A DNA stretch of 64,000 nucleotides from Alteromonas sp. BMJM2 (lineage in GTDB: Bacteria; Pseudomonadota; Gammaproteobacteria; Enterobacterales; Alteromonadaceae), in contig NZ_JAPVOT010000011.1 of assembly GCF_027257845.1 (NCBI RefSeq), forward strand, positions 62,001 through 126,000, given 5' to 3'. The position numbers and the translations under genes are program-made. Positions 24,719 to 34,357 of the stretch are shown here, one piece after another. Numbering within the stretch: the stretch's first letter is position 1; each line of letters starts with the position of its first letter. The notes beneath the pieces were generated by a model that worked only from the letters and a program-made list of their open reading frames with translations, was not told where the DNA came from and made no database searches.

Positions 24719-27070
24719 CTAATGCTCTTTTGCTTTAAACAATCGCAAACGATTGGCGTTGGTGACGACTGTTAGTGATGAAAACGCCATCGCAGCACCA
24801 GCTATTACTGGACTTAATAAAAGACCGAAAAATGGATATAAAACACCGGCAGCGAATGGAATACCCGCAACGTTGTAAATAAATGCTCCGAATAGGTTTT
24901 GCTTAATATTGGTTAGAGTGGCTTTACTCACAGCAATTGCGTCAGCAAGACCATGAAGAGAGCCCCGCATTAGCGTAATGTCAGCGCTTTCAATGGCTAC
25001 GTCAGTACCTGTACCTATTGCAAAGCCTACATCTGCGTGAGCTAGGGCGGGTGCGTCATTAATACCGTCACCTGTCATACCCACAATTTCTCCCATCGTT
25101 TGATACTCAGCTACTTTATTTGCTTTTTCCTCAGGCATAACTTCAGCCACAAACTCTGTGATACCTGCTTTTTCAGCTACTGCCTTTGCCGTTGAACGAT
25201 TATCGCCAGTTAGCATTACTACCCGAATTCCATTGTTCTGAAGGCGCTTTATTGCATCAATAGAATCAGTTTTAATTGGGTCGGCAACTGCAATTACTGC
25301 AACAAGTAATGAATTAACCGCAAAATACATTGGGGTTTTAGCTTCAGAGGCTAAGCCTTGGGCTTTTTCGACGTAGTCGCTAATGTCAATATTTCGCTCT
25401 TTCATTAGCTTTTCGTTACCGAACAAAAGCGTGTCACCCTTAAGCTGTGCTTCAACGCCCTGCCCAGCAATCGAGGAGAACTGAGTGACTTTTTTAGGTA
25501 ATATGTTTTTTGATTTGGCACTTTCAACTATCGCCATCGCTAAAGGATGTTCTGAGCCTGCTTCGATACTCGACGCGAGCATTAGCACTTGTTTTTCATC
25601 TTGACCGGGTGCTAACAATACATCGGTTACCTTAGGTGCTCCCTCAGTAATAGTGCCTGTCTTATCTAAAATCATCGTAGTAATTTTACTGGCTGTTTGC
25701 AGCGCCTCGCCGTTTCTTATCAACACACCAGCTTCTGCGGCTTTGCCTACTCCTACCATTACTGACATCGGTGTCGCTAAACCAAGTGCACATGGACAAG
25801 CGATGATGAGAACTGTTGTTGCCGACACAATTGCGTAAGCAATAGCTGGAGACGGCCCAAAGTTTAGCCAAACTAGAGCGCTTATTACGGCGATGATCAT
25901 AACAACGGGCACGAAGTAAGCTGAAATGATATCGGCTAAACGTCCTATCGGAGGCTTTGAATTTTGAGCGCGTTTTACCATGTTGATAATTTGAGCAAGC
26001 GCCGTATTTTTGCCTACGCGCGTTGCCTTAAAAATAATTGAGCCTGATTTATTAATCGTACCAGCGACGACTTCTACCCCCTCTGTTTTTTCTACAGGCA
26101 TCGGCTCACCGGTCAACATAGATTCGTCAACTGTGGAGTGTCCTTCTACCACCACGCCGTCTACTGATATTTTTTCACCTGGCCTGACTCGAATAAGCTC
26201 ATCGAGCAATACTTGTTCTATTGGAATGTCTTCATCTTTATCGTTTCTAATAACACGGGCTGTTTTAGCTTGCAGGCCAATTAAACGCTTAATCGCTTCT
26301 GAAGTCTTACCTCGCGCTTTAATCTCAAGAGCTAAGCCAAGATTGATTAAACCAATAATCATTGCAGTCGCTTCAAAATATACGTGTCTTGCCATTAGGG
26401 GAACCACATCAGGAGCAAACACAACCACCATTGAGTAAAGCCAAGCAGTTCCTGTTCCGAGAGCTATTAATGTGTCCATATTCGCAGAATGATTTTTAAA
26501 TGAATTCCAAGCGCCCACATAAAAGTGTTTACCCGCAAAAACCATTACGCCAAGAGTCAGCAATCCGACGGTTAACCAAACGAGTCTTTCTGTAGTAGTT
26601 GTTACTGTCATTTCGCCAAAGACCAGACTGTAAATCATCAATGGCACACCAAGCGACAACGCAACGGCCATTTCGCGCATTAATTTTTTGTAGTATTGCC
26701 AGTCGGCTTTTTCTTTTTCGTCCAGAGCTTCTTGCTCAGAGTCGCTGTCGTCTAATTTTGCTTTGTATCCGGCTTTTTCCACCGCTTCTATAATATTTGA
26801 AACCGATGTATCTCCAGTTACCGTGACAACACGCTGAGCGAAGTTCATCTCCGCTCGTTCAACCCCAGGCAGATTGTTTAATGCCGCCTCAATTTTGTTG
26901 ACGCAGCTGGCACAACTGGCTCCTTCAATTATAAATCGATTTTCTGATAGATTATTGGGCTCTTGGTTGGTTATGTCTTTGACCGCAGGAGTTTCGCTCG
27001 CTGATTGGGCTTGCTTGTTACAACAACAGTTATTCGCTGTCTTTTGGGTAACTTTTTCAGTTGCTGTCAT
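24719..27070 (-). CDS. copA: Cu+-exporting P1B-type ATPase
   Basis: 783-aa P-type ATPase that pumps Cu+ (or Ag+) out of the cytoplasm. An N-terminal NNCCCNK cluster and one HMA domain with CASC (residues 53-56) precede the membrane part. Motifs: TGEPMPVEK (actuator), IACPCALG (CPC transport site, about residue 425), DKTGT phosphorylation site (about 470), SEHPLA (HP motif), GDGINDAP, and the class 1 helix signature [11 protein letters not shown] with [15 protein letters not shown] in the last helices. First gene of the minus-strand operon; a CusR-type operator lies about 190 bp upstream. The name copA is shared with the oxidase at 16824, which is unrelated. Confidence 0.94.
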   Translation of the reverse strand: MTATEKVTQKTANNCCCNKQAQSASETPAVKDITNQEPNNLSENRFIIEGASCASCVNKIEAALNNLPGVERAEMNFAQRVVTVTGDTSVSNIIEAVEKAGYKAKLDDSDSEQEALDEKEKADWQYYKKLMREMAVALSLGVPLMIYSLVFGEMTVTTTTERLVWLTVGLLTLGVMVFAGKHFYVGAWNSFKNHSANMDTLIALGTGTAWLYSMVVVFAPDVVPLMARHVYFEATAMIIGLINLGLALEIKARGKTSEAIKRLIGLQAKTARVIRNDKDEDIPIEQVLLDELIRVRPGEKISVDGVVVEGHSTVDESMLTGEPMPVEKTEGVEVVAGTINKSGSIIFKATRVGKNTALAQIINMVKRAQNSKPPIGRLADIISAYFVPVVMIIAVISALVWLNFGPSPAIAYAIVSATTVLIIACPCALGLATPMSVMVGVGKAAEAGVLIRNGEALQTASKITTMILDKTGTITEGAPKVTDVLLAPGQDEKQVLMLASSIEAGSEHPLAMAIVESAKSKNILPKKVTQFSSIAGQGVEAQLKGDTLLFGNEKLMKERNIDISDYVEKAQGLASEAKTPMYFAVNSLLVAVIAVADPIKTDSIDAIKRLQNNGIRVVMLTGDNRSTAKAVAEKAGITEFVAEVMPEEKANKVAEYQTMGEIVGMTGDGINDAPALAHADVGFAIGTGTDVAIESADITLMRGSLHGLADAIAVSKATLTNIKQNLFGAFIYNVAGIPFAAGVLYPFFGLLLSPVIAGAAMAFSSLTVVTNANRLRLFKAKEH

Positions 27071-27258
27071 TTAGACTCCGTCGTGTTATTGGCGCGTTTA
27101 ACTTTTTTCTGTGCTCTGTATTTGCATAGATTCATATTTTTTTGACTCTAATTGCATAGTAATTAGGGGCAATACGGGAACAAGACAAAAAGCAATAAGG
27201 TTGCTTTTATATTAAACATAATTTTAACGGTGTAAGATGTTAGGAACACGGCACTGGC

Positions 27259-27284
27259 ATTACAGTTTGATTACTTTTCTGTCA
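27259..27284 (-). promoter_or_regulatory. CusR/CopR-type operator, site 2 (copper ATPase operon)
   Basis: ATTACA (27259), ATTACT (27270) and TGTCA (27280) have the same 11/21-bp offsets as the other three sites. Read toward the ATPase the site is followed by GCCAGTGCCGTGTTCC and a possible -10 TAACAT, a context nearly repeated at 41.8 kb. Confidence 0.68.
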
Positions 27285-27851
27285 TTTATGAGATAAATAA
27301 TTGGTATGCGCAAAAACGACAATGTGAACGGCTACTAATTGACTAGAAGACTTTTAGCTAGAAATTGGACTCACCCAACATTATGAACATCTTTAGGCTA
27401 TTATTCGCGAGAAACGAGGTCATCAGTAATCAATGATGTAGCCCTGAATTTTAAATTAAATTACCACTGACTACGCACAACTTTTTGCGCTTCGAGATAA
27501 ATATTGATAAGTGAAGATTCACAAAAATGTATCATACTTTGTGGACGTTTCGACTGGCTGGATTGCCCAAGATAGCGGACGGATCTGTTTAGATGAATTT
27601 AATCCCTTCAGAGCGATAAACAGACATCAGATGGTCAGCTCGGGAGAATAGACCCCTAAAGACAAATATTAGAAATTCAGATTTGAAAATTCGGGGCTGG
27701 CCACACTTCGTAAAGCAGAAGCTCTAGACTCAATCAGATTTGGCCTGATGAGGCGTAAATTTCTTGATTAAAGTTAATTATGCACAAAATATAGGATCTG
27801 TAATTGCGATTGTTGATATTGCCCCAACTGTATTAGTAATCCGAATTGTAG
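27285..27851. other. intergenic region between copper ATPase operon and cassette
   Basis: No start with ribosome site and no frame resembling a known protein was seen on either strand. The stretch is AT-rich with scattered stops and probably holds remnants of earlier insertions as well as the promoter of the gene at 27852. Confidence 0.4.
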
Positions 27852-28865
27852 GTGAAAAATAGTTTGAATAGTAATATTGAACATTTGGAAAAAACTCTTC
27901 CAGAGGACTTGACCATTTCACTCAGGCAGTTTGAGAGTGAAGAGTTTGCAAAAAAATTTGGAGAAACTTGCATATATATTTTGAGCGAGCTCTCCAAACG
28001 TTTCAACTTGTCTAATTTGGACGGAGTAACGATTGCTTATGATTATTCGAGTGAGGTCGCGGCAATAGATCGAGGTTCTAATGGTTTTGGTGAATTAAAA
28101 CCAAGCACAGGTGATGTAGAAGGAATCGCAATGGCTCCCGCAGTTATGCGAGACGGTAAAATCAAATCTCATCTTATATTAAATGCTAATTATCTAGTTC
28201 CTATGCTAGATTTTAACGGAGAGCATATAGAAAAAGGTATAAACGTAATCGCACACGAGTGTGCGCATGTAGAATCAAATCACGCATTTTACGAGTGCTT
28301 TCCAGAATATTCATACGGTAAGATAATTCATAGCGTAACCGAATATCTAAGAATACTTGCTGGTCAGGCATCTTGGGATGAGTATTTTGCAACAAAGCTT
28401 TCCGCCACGATCGGAGACAGTGATCCAAAAGCTTTTCAAGAGACTTTTTTGCGTGTTCTAGATACATCCGAAAAGTCCATCTACTCAGTTCTTATTGACT
28501 ACCAGCACCATCATGATGTAACTAAAGGTATCGAAGAAGTGGGAAACGCAGTTATTGAATTAATGAAGTTTGCTTCATATATGATTGGTGACTGCATAGG
28601 TAGAAAAGAAAGCCCTTCAGAAATACCAAATGTAAGAGCAGCATTGGATAAAAGCTGGTTCACACCTTATTTTTTCGAGTTGGTTAACTCTCTTAACGCA
28701 CTTGATGAAGACTATCCTAATTGGCCTTCGTTTGAACCTTTCGAACGAGTTATGAGGCTTTACGATAGCGTTTTAGCCCACTATGGTGTAGTTGTTGAAA
28801 GTAGCGATTCAGATTCACCTTACGTTCATTTTTATAAAATGCCATTTTATGATGACTACTTTTAA
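27852..28865 (+). CDS. putative zincin metallopeptidase-like protein, 337 aa
   Basis: Unrecognised family. A zincin motif HECAHVESNHAF (HExxH, about residues 135-139) sits in a helix, and WDEYFATKLSA about 40 residues later offers Glu as third zinc ligand, as in gluzincins. The upstream beta strand SHLILNANYLVPM also suits this fold. There is no signal peptide, so the protein is cytoplasmic. The start GTG has a weak ribosome site; a TTG lies close by. The gene overlaps a small frame downstream and faces a zinc-ribbon/PIN-like gene, and is unlike the metal genes around. A defence or toxin role is a guess from context. Confidence 0.6.
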   Translation: MKNSLNSNIEHLEKTLPEDLTISLRQFESEEFAKKFGETCIYILSELSKRFNLSNLDGVTIAYDYSSEVAAIDRGSNGFGELKPSTGDVEGIAMAPAVMRDGKIKSHLILNANYLVPMLDFNGEHIEKGINVIAHECAHVESNHAFYECFPEYSYGKIIHSVTEYLRILAGQASWDEYFATKLSATIGDSDPKAFQETFLRVLDTSEKSIYSVLIDYQHHHDVTKGIEEVGNAVIELMKFASYMIGDCIGRKESPSEIPNVRAALDKSWFTPYFFELVNSLNALDEDYPNWPSFEPFERVMRLYDSVLAHYGVVVESSDSDSPYVHFYKMPFYDDYF

Positions 28866-29118
28866 CAATACGTTTAATTTTTTAACTGACCGAGAAAAGA
28901 ATGCTGAACGTCATTCCATTGATAACATATTAAGCTCAAACAAACCTGAGTCCTCTATAGGCAAACAATGGACATTAAACGCCTTAATAATCGACATCCG
29001 GTATGGCTGTCCTGCGTCGTACAAGCTATTGATTGACTTATTAAGCATAAATTCCCGGATATACCAAATTAATTGCTTCACGCACATCATCTGTATAGTT
29101 GTCTTCCACAGAATCTAG
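28849..29118 (+). CDS. short hypothetical protein overlapping the zincin gene
   Basis: ATGATG at 28849 lies inside the end of the zincin gene (17-base overlap), which suggests translational coupling. The product is 89 aa, no known family; it contains WTLNALIIDIRYGCPASYKLLIDLL. Its 3' part overlaps the opposite gene at 29041 by 78 bases, so it may be a truncated partner gene rather than an intact one. Confidence 0.35.
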   Translation: MMTTFNNTFNFLTDREKNAERHSIDNILSSNKPESSIGKQWTLNALIIDIRYGCPASYKLLIDLLSINSRIYQINCFTHIICIVVFHRI

Positions 29119-30234
29119 ATACCTGTGAAACTCATCCCAGTTTCCTACAGAAAATATCTTTGTATCATAAGGTTCTAAAAGCATTGATTCAGGGTTCTCG
29201 CACCATTGCTTCATGGCCCTGTCTATAAAAATTGCATCGCTGTAAGGACCGAAAACAGAAATGCACTCAGAATCATAGAATAGTCCAGCCAGTTTCCGGC
29301 GTGCATTGATGGGGTTAGTGTATGCTCCGTTCTTGACCATCTTTCGTAAAACCGCAAAGATTCCACACGAAACCTTTATATTTGGAATGCTTGTAAAATA
29401 ATGCGATGAAAAAAATGCGCTTATTCTTCTTAATCGCTCATCAATTTTCATGGTTGTTCTATCACAATGAAGTAGCGATTCTACGTACATCGTGTCCATT
29501 GGGGCATCCATATAACTCATCAGGTTTCCAGTTCCAACATTGGCAACCATCTGCAAATACTGATTAAGCAAAGATATCCCGTATCCTCTGGCCTCCATAC
29601 TTACATCTTCTTCGAAGGAAGTTGTCAGTTTTGCCCAGTCCGGGAACAGATTTACCAGACCTTCGATTGCAGCAGCCTTTCCTTGTCGCATAGCCTCTAA
29701 GTCTCCCAAGTAGGGACGTAAATCGATCCAAATATAATCATCCCATCCATGGATTTCATCGCGAAATGCATCGCGCTCTTCGATAGGTTGAATAATTTCT
29801 GAATTGGACCTAAATGCGTCAAATAATCGATGCATTTGTTCCAGCTTGATCTCGTAGGCTTCTCTAAATTTATAGCCGCGTGCAGTTTGCTTTATGAATT
29901 TATAGAGGTTTTCTTGTTGCTCGTGTCTCCACAAGTGCGTTTCGTCTGTATGAACGGATGAATATGGACATACAACTAATTGCCTAGCAGCCATGTCTTT
30001 TATGCGATTGGCCGCATCTATAAATGATCGCTCTTGATCCCTAAAAGCATGAGACAGAAAAAACTGATCAAGATAAATTATCTTTTTTCGAATATCTGGG
30101 AGAGGGAACATTGTCCGTTCTCCACAACTATTACACCCTCTATTTAGGATGTTTCTACTGACATTGACGTTCCCATACTTTCCTGTAACACCGCACTTGG
30201 GGCATGGTTCATCAAGATATCTGGATATCAGCAC
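29041..30234 (-). CDS. zinc-ribbon and PIN-like domain protein, 397 aa
   Basis: The N-terminus has a zinc ribbon (CPKCG at about residue 11 and CNSCGE about 20 residues later). From residue 50 the protein looks PIN-like: KIIYLDQFFLS gives the first acidic residue after a hydrophobic strand, PYSSVHTDETHLW a second acidic pair, and PYSDAIFIDRAMKQW (about 330) the late acidic strand-helix motif. The fold assignment is tentative. PIN proteins are usually metal-dependent RNases. It lies convergent to the zincin gene and together they form an isolated non-metal cassette. Confidence 0.5.
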   Translation of the reverse strand: MLISRYLDEPCPKCGVTGKYGNVNVSRNILNRGCNSCGERTMFPLPDIRKKIIYLDQFFLSHAFRDQERSFIDAANRIKDMAARQLVVCPYSSVHTDETHLWRHEQQENLYKFIKQTARGYKFREAYEIKLEQMHRLFDAFRSNSEIIQPIEERDAFRDEIHGWDDYIWIDLRPYLGDLEAMRQGKAAAIEGLVNLFPDWAKLTTSFEEDVSMEARGYGISLLNQYLQMVANVGTGNLMSYMDAPMDTMYVESLLHCDRTTMKIDERLRRISAFFSSHYFTSIPNIKVSCGIFAVLRKMVKNGAYTNPINARRKLAGLFYDSECISVFGPYSDAIFIDRAMKQWCENPESMLLEPYDTKIFSVGNWDEFHRYLDSVEDNYTDDVREAINLVYPGIYA

Positions 30235-30618
30235 GCTTTTTTCCTTGTGAGCTTAACAACTTAATATCGAACCCATGGGTCATTTATATAATTTGTTGGT
30301 TTTAATATATTAACTGCCGTGTTGCCAAAGATATATTTTTAATCATTAATTAATTTTTTAAGAAGATAAAACGATCATAGGAACGTTTTTTTGAATATAG
30401 GAGTAAGTCATTGAAACGTCTGTTTTACGCACTTTGTAGTCTATCAGTCATCTTTGACTGGCATCAATAGACAAGGATCAGGCTTTCCAAAGGCAGGCTC
30501 CAAACTGCTGTTTCAGATAAGAGAAGAGCCGCCGGTCGGAGTATATCAATAATCAAAAAGTAGTATGATACTCTTTTGTAAAGCATGACACTTTCGGTGT
30601 TTGTCAGCCTACACCGAG
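30235..30618. other. intergenic region with possible gene remnant
   Basis: AT-rich, no intact gene. A GGAG-preceded TTG frame near 30411 encodes a 19-residue signal-peptide-like start (MKRLFYALCSLSVIF) that stops at once, possibly a leftover gene start. CGGTGT (30595) and ACACCG (30611) form a weak hairpin after the cupredoxin gene. Confidence 0.35.
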
Positions 30619-30966
30619 CTACACTATTGTAAGCTTCCCAGAATACACATTCATCGCGCTATAAAACTCATACTCGCCTGGCGGATAAGCAGAAAAGTTC
30701 ACCGATACTTGTTTATTAAGTTTGAGTCTTATCGATAATCCTAGCTCCGGAAAAAGTAGGTATTCAGAGCATAAATTTGAATCCGTTCTCAGAAAAACAA
30801 TTTGATTAGCTTTACGAGCTTTCAATTTAACCCTTGCGGGTTGATAGTGTAAGTCTTTTACCTCGACTAAGATGCTGTCGTGTCGATGTCGCTTTTTAAT
30901 GTACTCGCGAAAACTTAGTATTAGTAGTAAACATATTAAAAACAATGCGCCGCTAATCCATGGCAT
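30619..30966 (-). CDS. degenerate paralogue of the membrane-anchored cupredoxin
   Basis: 115 aa, same architecture as 24353: membrane helix (residues 4-20), basic linker, cupredoxin-like domain (YQPARVKLKARKANQIVFLR). The Cys of the first loop is kept (SNLCSEYLL), but the closing ligand loop FHCQMQMYKG of the paralogue reads FYSAMNVYSG, so His and Cys are lost and copper binding should be weak or absent. It may be a decaying duplicate or a structural partner. Follows the lipoprotein gene at 31131. Confidence 0.7.
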   Translation of the reverse strand: MPWISGALFLICLLLILSFREYIKKRHRHDSILVEVKDLHYQPARVKLKARKANQIVFLRTDSNLCSEYLLFPELGLSIRLKLNKQVSVNFSAYPPGEYEFYSAMNVYSGKLTIV

Positions 30967-31087
30967 TTTAGAATCCTTTTATACAGTTCGCTGAACAGCT
31001 ACTTTTTGATTATAAAGAAATGCTCGTTCGAGCGATATTTAAGTTAGCTGGTACGTCTTGATTAATCAGGAGAGCGAATGAAAAAAT

Positions 31088-31105
31088 AGGGCAGCAATTG
31101 CTACC
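31088..31105 (-). terminator. Rho-independent terminator after the lipoprotein gene
   Basis: On the minus strand GGGTAGC-AATT-GCTGCCC (one G-T pair) is followed by TATTTTTT, 26 bases after the stop at 31131. Confidence 0.7.
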
Positions 31106-31130
31106 CTTTATTGGTTTGAGCAATGTTTAA

Positions 31131-31484
31131 TTATTTATCGAACTCCACCATATCATGTTGGTATATTTCTCCTGTGACCACACTAGCGCTTGCAAAGTGT
31201 TCATCCTGCTTTTCTCCGAGCCTCACTTTTCCCACAAACTCACGAGAATAGCCAGTTTCACCCTCATTTATAACAAGCTTATCCATTACCGTTCTGTAAA
31301 CGTTAAATACATCGCCTGTTTCGAGGCTTTCTGTGTTTGCAACGCAAATAAGAAGAGTGTTGTCACCTTTAACACTAGCAACTTGGCCGCTCATTACATA
31401 ATCATGGTATAAACTGTTGGCACAACCGCTTAGAAGCGCAGTTGCGATTAATATCAGTGTCGCTAATTTAAGTGTTTTATTCAT
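31131..31484 (-). CDS. small lipoprotein of unknown function
   Basis: 117 aa from ATG 31484, behind AAGGGAA. The signal peptide ends in a lipobox (ATALLSGC, Cys about residue 21). The mature part is beta-rich (YVMSGQVASVKGDNTLLICV, GDVFNVYRTVM, FVGKVRLGE) and resembles the OB/SH3-like repeats of outer-membrane lipoproteins found with copper genes, but no family is named with certainty. It follows the gene at 31579 and may share its copper-type promoter. Confidence 0.7.
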   Translation of the reverse strand: MNKTLKLATLILIATALLSGCANSLYHDYVMSGQVASVKGDNTLLICVANTESLETGDVFNVYRTVMDKLVINEGETGYSREFVGKVRLGEKQDEHFASASVVTGEIYQHDMVEFDK

Positions 31485-31578
31485 TTCAAATTCCCTTAAT
31501 ACGTTTATCCTTAGCTCAAAACGCAACTACCTTGCTATTAAGCGGCGCAAACCAGCATGCATATTAGTTGCTTGATAT

Positions 31579-31985
31579 CTATTTGTGTTCATGCACCTTT
31601 TTGGATTTTTCTACGGTATGCTCCATCATTTTTTCCATCATCTGAAGGCGCTTTTCCATCATGGACATTTTCATTTCAGCAGACATTTCCTTGCCATGCA
31701 TCATGCTTGAATCACCTTTAGAGTGATGCATCGTGCCCATCATGTCTTGCATGCTTTTAGCATGCTCATTGAGCATTTGTTCTCGTTTCGCTGGGTCGTT
31801 TTCTTGTTTTATTTTCTCTAAGGCACTGTTCATTTTTGTAATGTGTTCATTCATCTTTTCTATCGATGCATCATCCATCATATTCATCGGCATATGCGAT
31901 TTATCGCTGTGTTGATGCGCACTGGTGATACTTAATGGGGAAAACATCAAAAGTGAGGAAAAAGCGATTATAAGTAGGTTTTCAT
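31579..31985 (-). pseudogene. secreted Met/His-rich protein with a frameshift in the signal peptide
   Basis: The open frame (31950 to 31579) begins inside what reads as the end of a signal peptide (SSLLMFSPLSITSA) followed by HQHSDKSHMPMNMMDD and a Met/Lys-rich helical body (MMHGKEMSAEMKMSMMEKRL). A well-placed ATG with AAGGA upstream lies at 31985 but is in another frame and stops after five codons. One extra A in its AAAA run would join the two and give a normal signal peptide (MKNLLIIAFSSLLM). So this is a one-base frameshift or a sequencing error. The product would be a periplasmic copper-binding protein. A CusR-type operator is about 120 bp upstream of the ATG. Confidence 0.6.
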
Positions 31986-32107
31986 ATTCAATTTCCTTGT
32001 TGTTGAGTTAATGATTTCTGTCTTTCGATGCAAACAAAATCTGCTTATTGCATCAAATTTTGAAATGTAACTGTAATTCAAAATAAACGTTGTTTCACGG
32101 CAGAAGC

Positions 32108-32134
32108 ATTACAATTTAATTACCTTTTGGTAAT
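32108..32134 (-). promoter_or_regulatory. CusR/CopR-type operator, site 3
   Basis: ATTACA (32108), ATTACC (32119) and GGTAAT (32129) with the common offsets. Read toward 31985 it is followed by GCTTCTGCCGTG, close to GCCAGTGCCGTG at site 2. It probably drives the Met/His-rich gene, the lipoprotein and the degenerate cupredoxin. The remainder of 31986-32268 shows no gene. Confidence 0.68.
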
Positions 32135-32268
32135 CAAACTTTGTGTAGTAATTAACTTGCAGGAGCGTTAAGCGGACTAGCATGAAAATGCGAAAGGTGG
32201 AAAAAAATTTGGCAATAAGATAAACGCTGCCGCCCCATTAATAACAAGAAGTCGACAGCGCGGTGTTT

Positions 32269-32751
32269 TTAATTAGACCAATGAATATGCGTGATTTTCC
32301 AATCATCATTCAACTTTTCTAAACCTATGGTTTCGTTCCCAATATGGTTTACTTCTTTTCCTTTGTATTGCCCTTTCACCAAGCTTCTCGACAAAGATAT
32401 TGCATATGTGCCGTTTTCTTTTACATGATGCTCTATAAGCTCAATTTGCATTTGTGACAAATACTTCATATCAGAGAGCATATGATGACTTGCATACTCT
32501 TGGGCGCTTCGCTCCACACCCTTTCCTTCAAAAATTAAAACATCATCTGCCAAAAGGCTTGCAGCTAAGTCGCCATTCCCTGTTTCTAAAGCTTTATGAA
32601 ATTTAAGCACTAACGTCGCTGCATCAGAATCTGTTCCGCTAAAGTACTGTGATTCTTCGTTGTGTTTCTCATCTCCATGAGCACTAACTACTGCACTAAA
32701 TGACAATAGAAATGCAAAAACAGTCAAGGGTCTTAAAGCAGTCATTTTCAT
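32269..32751 (-). CDS. secreted NTF2-like (SnoaL/DUF4440) protein
   Basis: 160 aa. A signal peptide ends near VVSAHG, followed by HGDEKHNEE with possible metal ligands. The rest is an NTF2-like cone fold: LVLKFHKALETGNGDLAASLLADDVLIFEGKG, EYASHHMLSDM, and the closing strand DDWKITHIHWSN. Such proteins are common at the end of copC/copD operons; no enzymatic role is established here. Start chosen at the second ATG, 8 bases after AAAAGGA. Confidence 0.78.
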   Translation of the reverse strand: MKMTALRPLTVFAFLLSFSAVVSAHGDEKHNEESQYFSGTDSDAATLVLKFHKALETGNGDLAASLLADDVLIFEGKGVERSAQEYASHHMLSDMKYLSQMQIELIEHHVKENGTYAISLSRSLVKGQYKGKEVNHIGNETIGLEKLNDDWKITHIHWSN

Positions 32752-32797
32752 AAACATTTTCCTTTTCTTATTTTGGCGAAAACGCCGATTATTTATG

Positions 32798-33724
32798 TTA
32801 AAGGTTCGGGCTCAGCGCAGTAGTTAACAGCGCTGTAAGAGACAAAATGAAAAGCCCAATAATGAACTCAAATTTGATTGATTTGAGTAATTTAAAGCGC
32901 ACATTTTGATCCTTAGGTAGCCTAGGTACCCAAAAAAGCTTATGCCCAGCTGCTAACGTGAGCATTAGAGCAACTGCAAAAAGTTTGGATAAAAAGGCAA
33001 GTCCATATTCAGTGAATATAAGGGTCGATGGGGAAGACAGTAGCTGTATCAACATTACTACACCAACTGTGACTAAGATAAACACCAACACTATGGCAAT
33101 GTTACCGTAACGTTTCATGACGAAAGCTAATTCGGAGTGATTGAGTAATCTACAAGCAGTAATCAGTGGGTATAACGAGCCTACCCATGTCAAACCAATG
33201 AGGGAATGGATAAAAATTTGAATTTCGCCCAACGTGACAAACTGACTAGCATGTCCGGTCAGGGAAAAAGTAAACGCTAGCGGCAATGAAAACATTGCGG
33301 TGCTTGTTAGCAGTAGCTTGGATGACACTAAACTCTGGTCACGTTTGAGTTTTTGTAATAGAAACCACGTAAGCAACGCGAACAAAACAAAGATAGCGCT
33401 ACGAATTGCGGCAATAGTTCCTACCTGTGAGTGCCACATCATCTCCACCATGAAAGGAGAAAACATACCCGCTAATCCTTTCTCCGCCATATAGCCAGTC
33501 TGAAGAAAAAAACCAGCGACACTAGCAAAAAAGCCAACAACTGAAAGGCGAACAGAATAGTTTAAGGTAACCAGTTGCCAGCTTTTATGAGCCTTGAATG
33601 CTACGCGCTGCTTGCTGCCTTTTAAAAGTAACAAAGTAGCGCTAGAGCCCATAACACCCATCATACCTAAATAGACTAGGAATTTGCCTAACACTAAAAA
33701 TGCGGTCCACCATTCTGGCAACAT
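32798..33724 (-). CDS. copD: copper resistance membrane protein CopD
   Basis: 308 aa with eight predicted membrane helices, the CopD/PcoD family. Typical pieces are WHSQVGTIAAIRSAIFVLFALLTW with a membrane His, SLTGHASQFVTLGEIQIFIHSLIGLTWVGSLY with conserved His residues, and HKLFWVPRLPKD in the last third. It acts with CopC, possibly moving copper across the inner membrane. CopC lies 28 bases upstream, as usual. Confidence 0.9.
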   Translation of the reverse strand: MLPEWWTAFLVLGKFLVYLGMMGVMGSSATLLLLKGSKQRVAFKAHKSWQLVTLNYSVRLSVVGFFASVAGFFLQTGYMAEKGLAGMFSPFMVEMMWHSQVGTIAAIRSAIFVLFALLTWFLLQKLKRDQSLVSSKLLLTSTAMFSLPLAFTFSLTGHASQFVTLGEIQIFIHSLIGLTWVGSLYPLITACRLLNHSELAFVMKRYGNIAIVLVFILVTVGVVMLIQLLSSPSTLIFTEYGLAFLSKLFAVALMLTLAAGHKLFWVPRLPKDQNVRFKLLKSIKFEFIIGLFILSLTALLTTALSPNL

Positions 33725-33752
33725 ATCGATTTACCTATTTAACTCTTAATAA

Positions 33753-34175
33753 CTAATGAGTCATACCTGAATGATCCATCGAAGTATTTTTCATGTCTTT
33801 GTGCTTCATTCCTTTCATTTTTTTGCTCACATGCACCATAAATGAAAGCTGTCCCTTCATTTTATGACCGTCATCTCCCATAATGGTCCATGAGACTACG
33901 TAAGTATCCACAGCAAGCAAAGGTAAGCTGAAACTATAGTTTTTGTTTGCGTCCATCGAAGGTTCAAAGCCAACATCCACAAGCTCACCTTTTTTACTTT
34001 TAACCTTTAAGTCAACAAGACGCACATCATCTGCAAAATTGAGATCCAGGTTGTCTGGACTTTCCATCAACATAGCATTGTCTTTCGGCATTGATGAGGC
34101 CAACGATGTATGAGCATATGCTTGTATGCTTAAGCTCAGACTTAAAACGAAAAGTGCGATGATTATTGATTTCAT
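33753..34175 (-). CDS. copC: periplasmic copper-binding protein CopC
   Basis: 140 aa. The signal peptide ends SIQAYA and the mature protein starts HTSLASSMP, giving the N-terminal His that binds Cu(II) in CopC. Other family motifs are LNFADDVRLVDLKV and the closing WTIMGDDGHKMKGQLSFMV with the second conserved His. A Met/His/Lys-rich tail (MKHKDMKNTSMDHSGMTH) adds possible Cu+ ligands. Separated from cusA by 182 bases, which hold no gene. Confidence 0.92.
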   Translation of the reverse strand: MKSIIIALFVLSLSLSIQAYAHTSLASSMPKDNAMLMESPDNLDLNFADDVRLVDLKVKSKKGELVDVGFEPSMDANKNYSFSLPLLAVDTYVVSWTIMGDDGHKMKGQLSFMVHVSKKMKGMKHKDMKNTSMDHSGMTH

Positions 34176-34357
34176 ATTATTTCCTTAATAGATAGTTTGT
34201 TTAAATAATGTAGTTGTTCTTGTTTGTTGTCGTAAAAAGTGAATCGTTGGTGATAGGCCGAATGTCACGGACGCATAGTCGCGGGCGAAAAAGTTCGCCA
34301 CGCTACTACATGTCAATAGTCCTCTTATGAAATGTCGTTCCTTGCTTGAAGCTAGCA

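Noticed and set aside
27285-27851. Possible transposase remnant in the intergenic stretch
   Set aside because: A few residues look suggestive, but no motif, inverted repeats or target duplication could be found.
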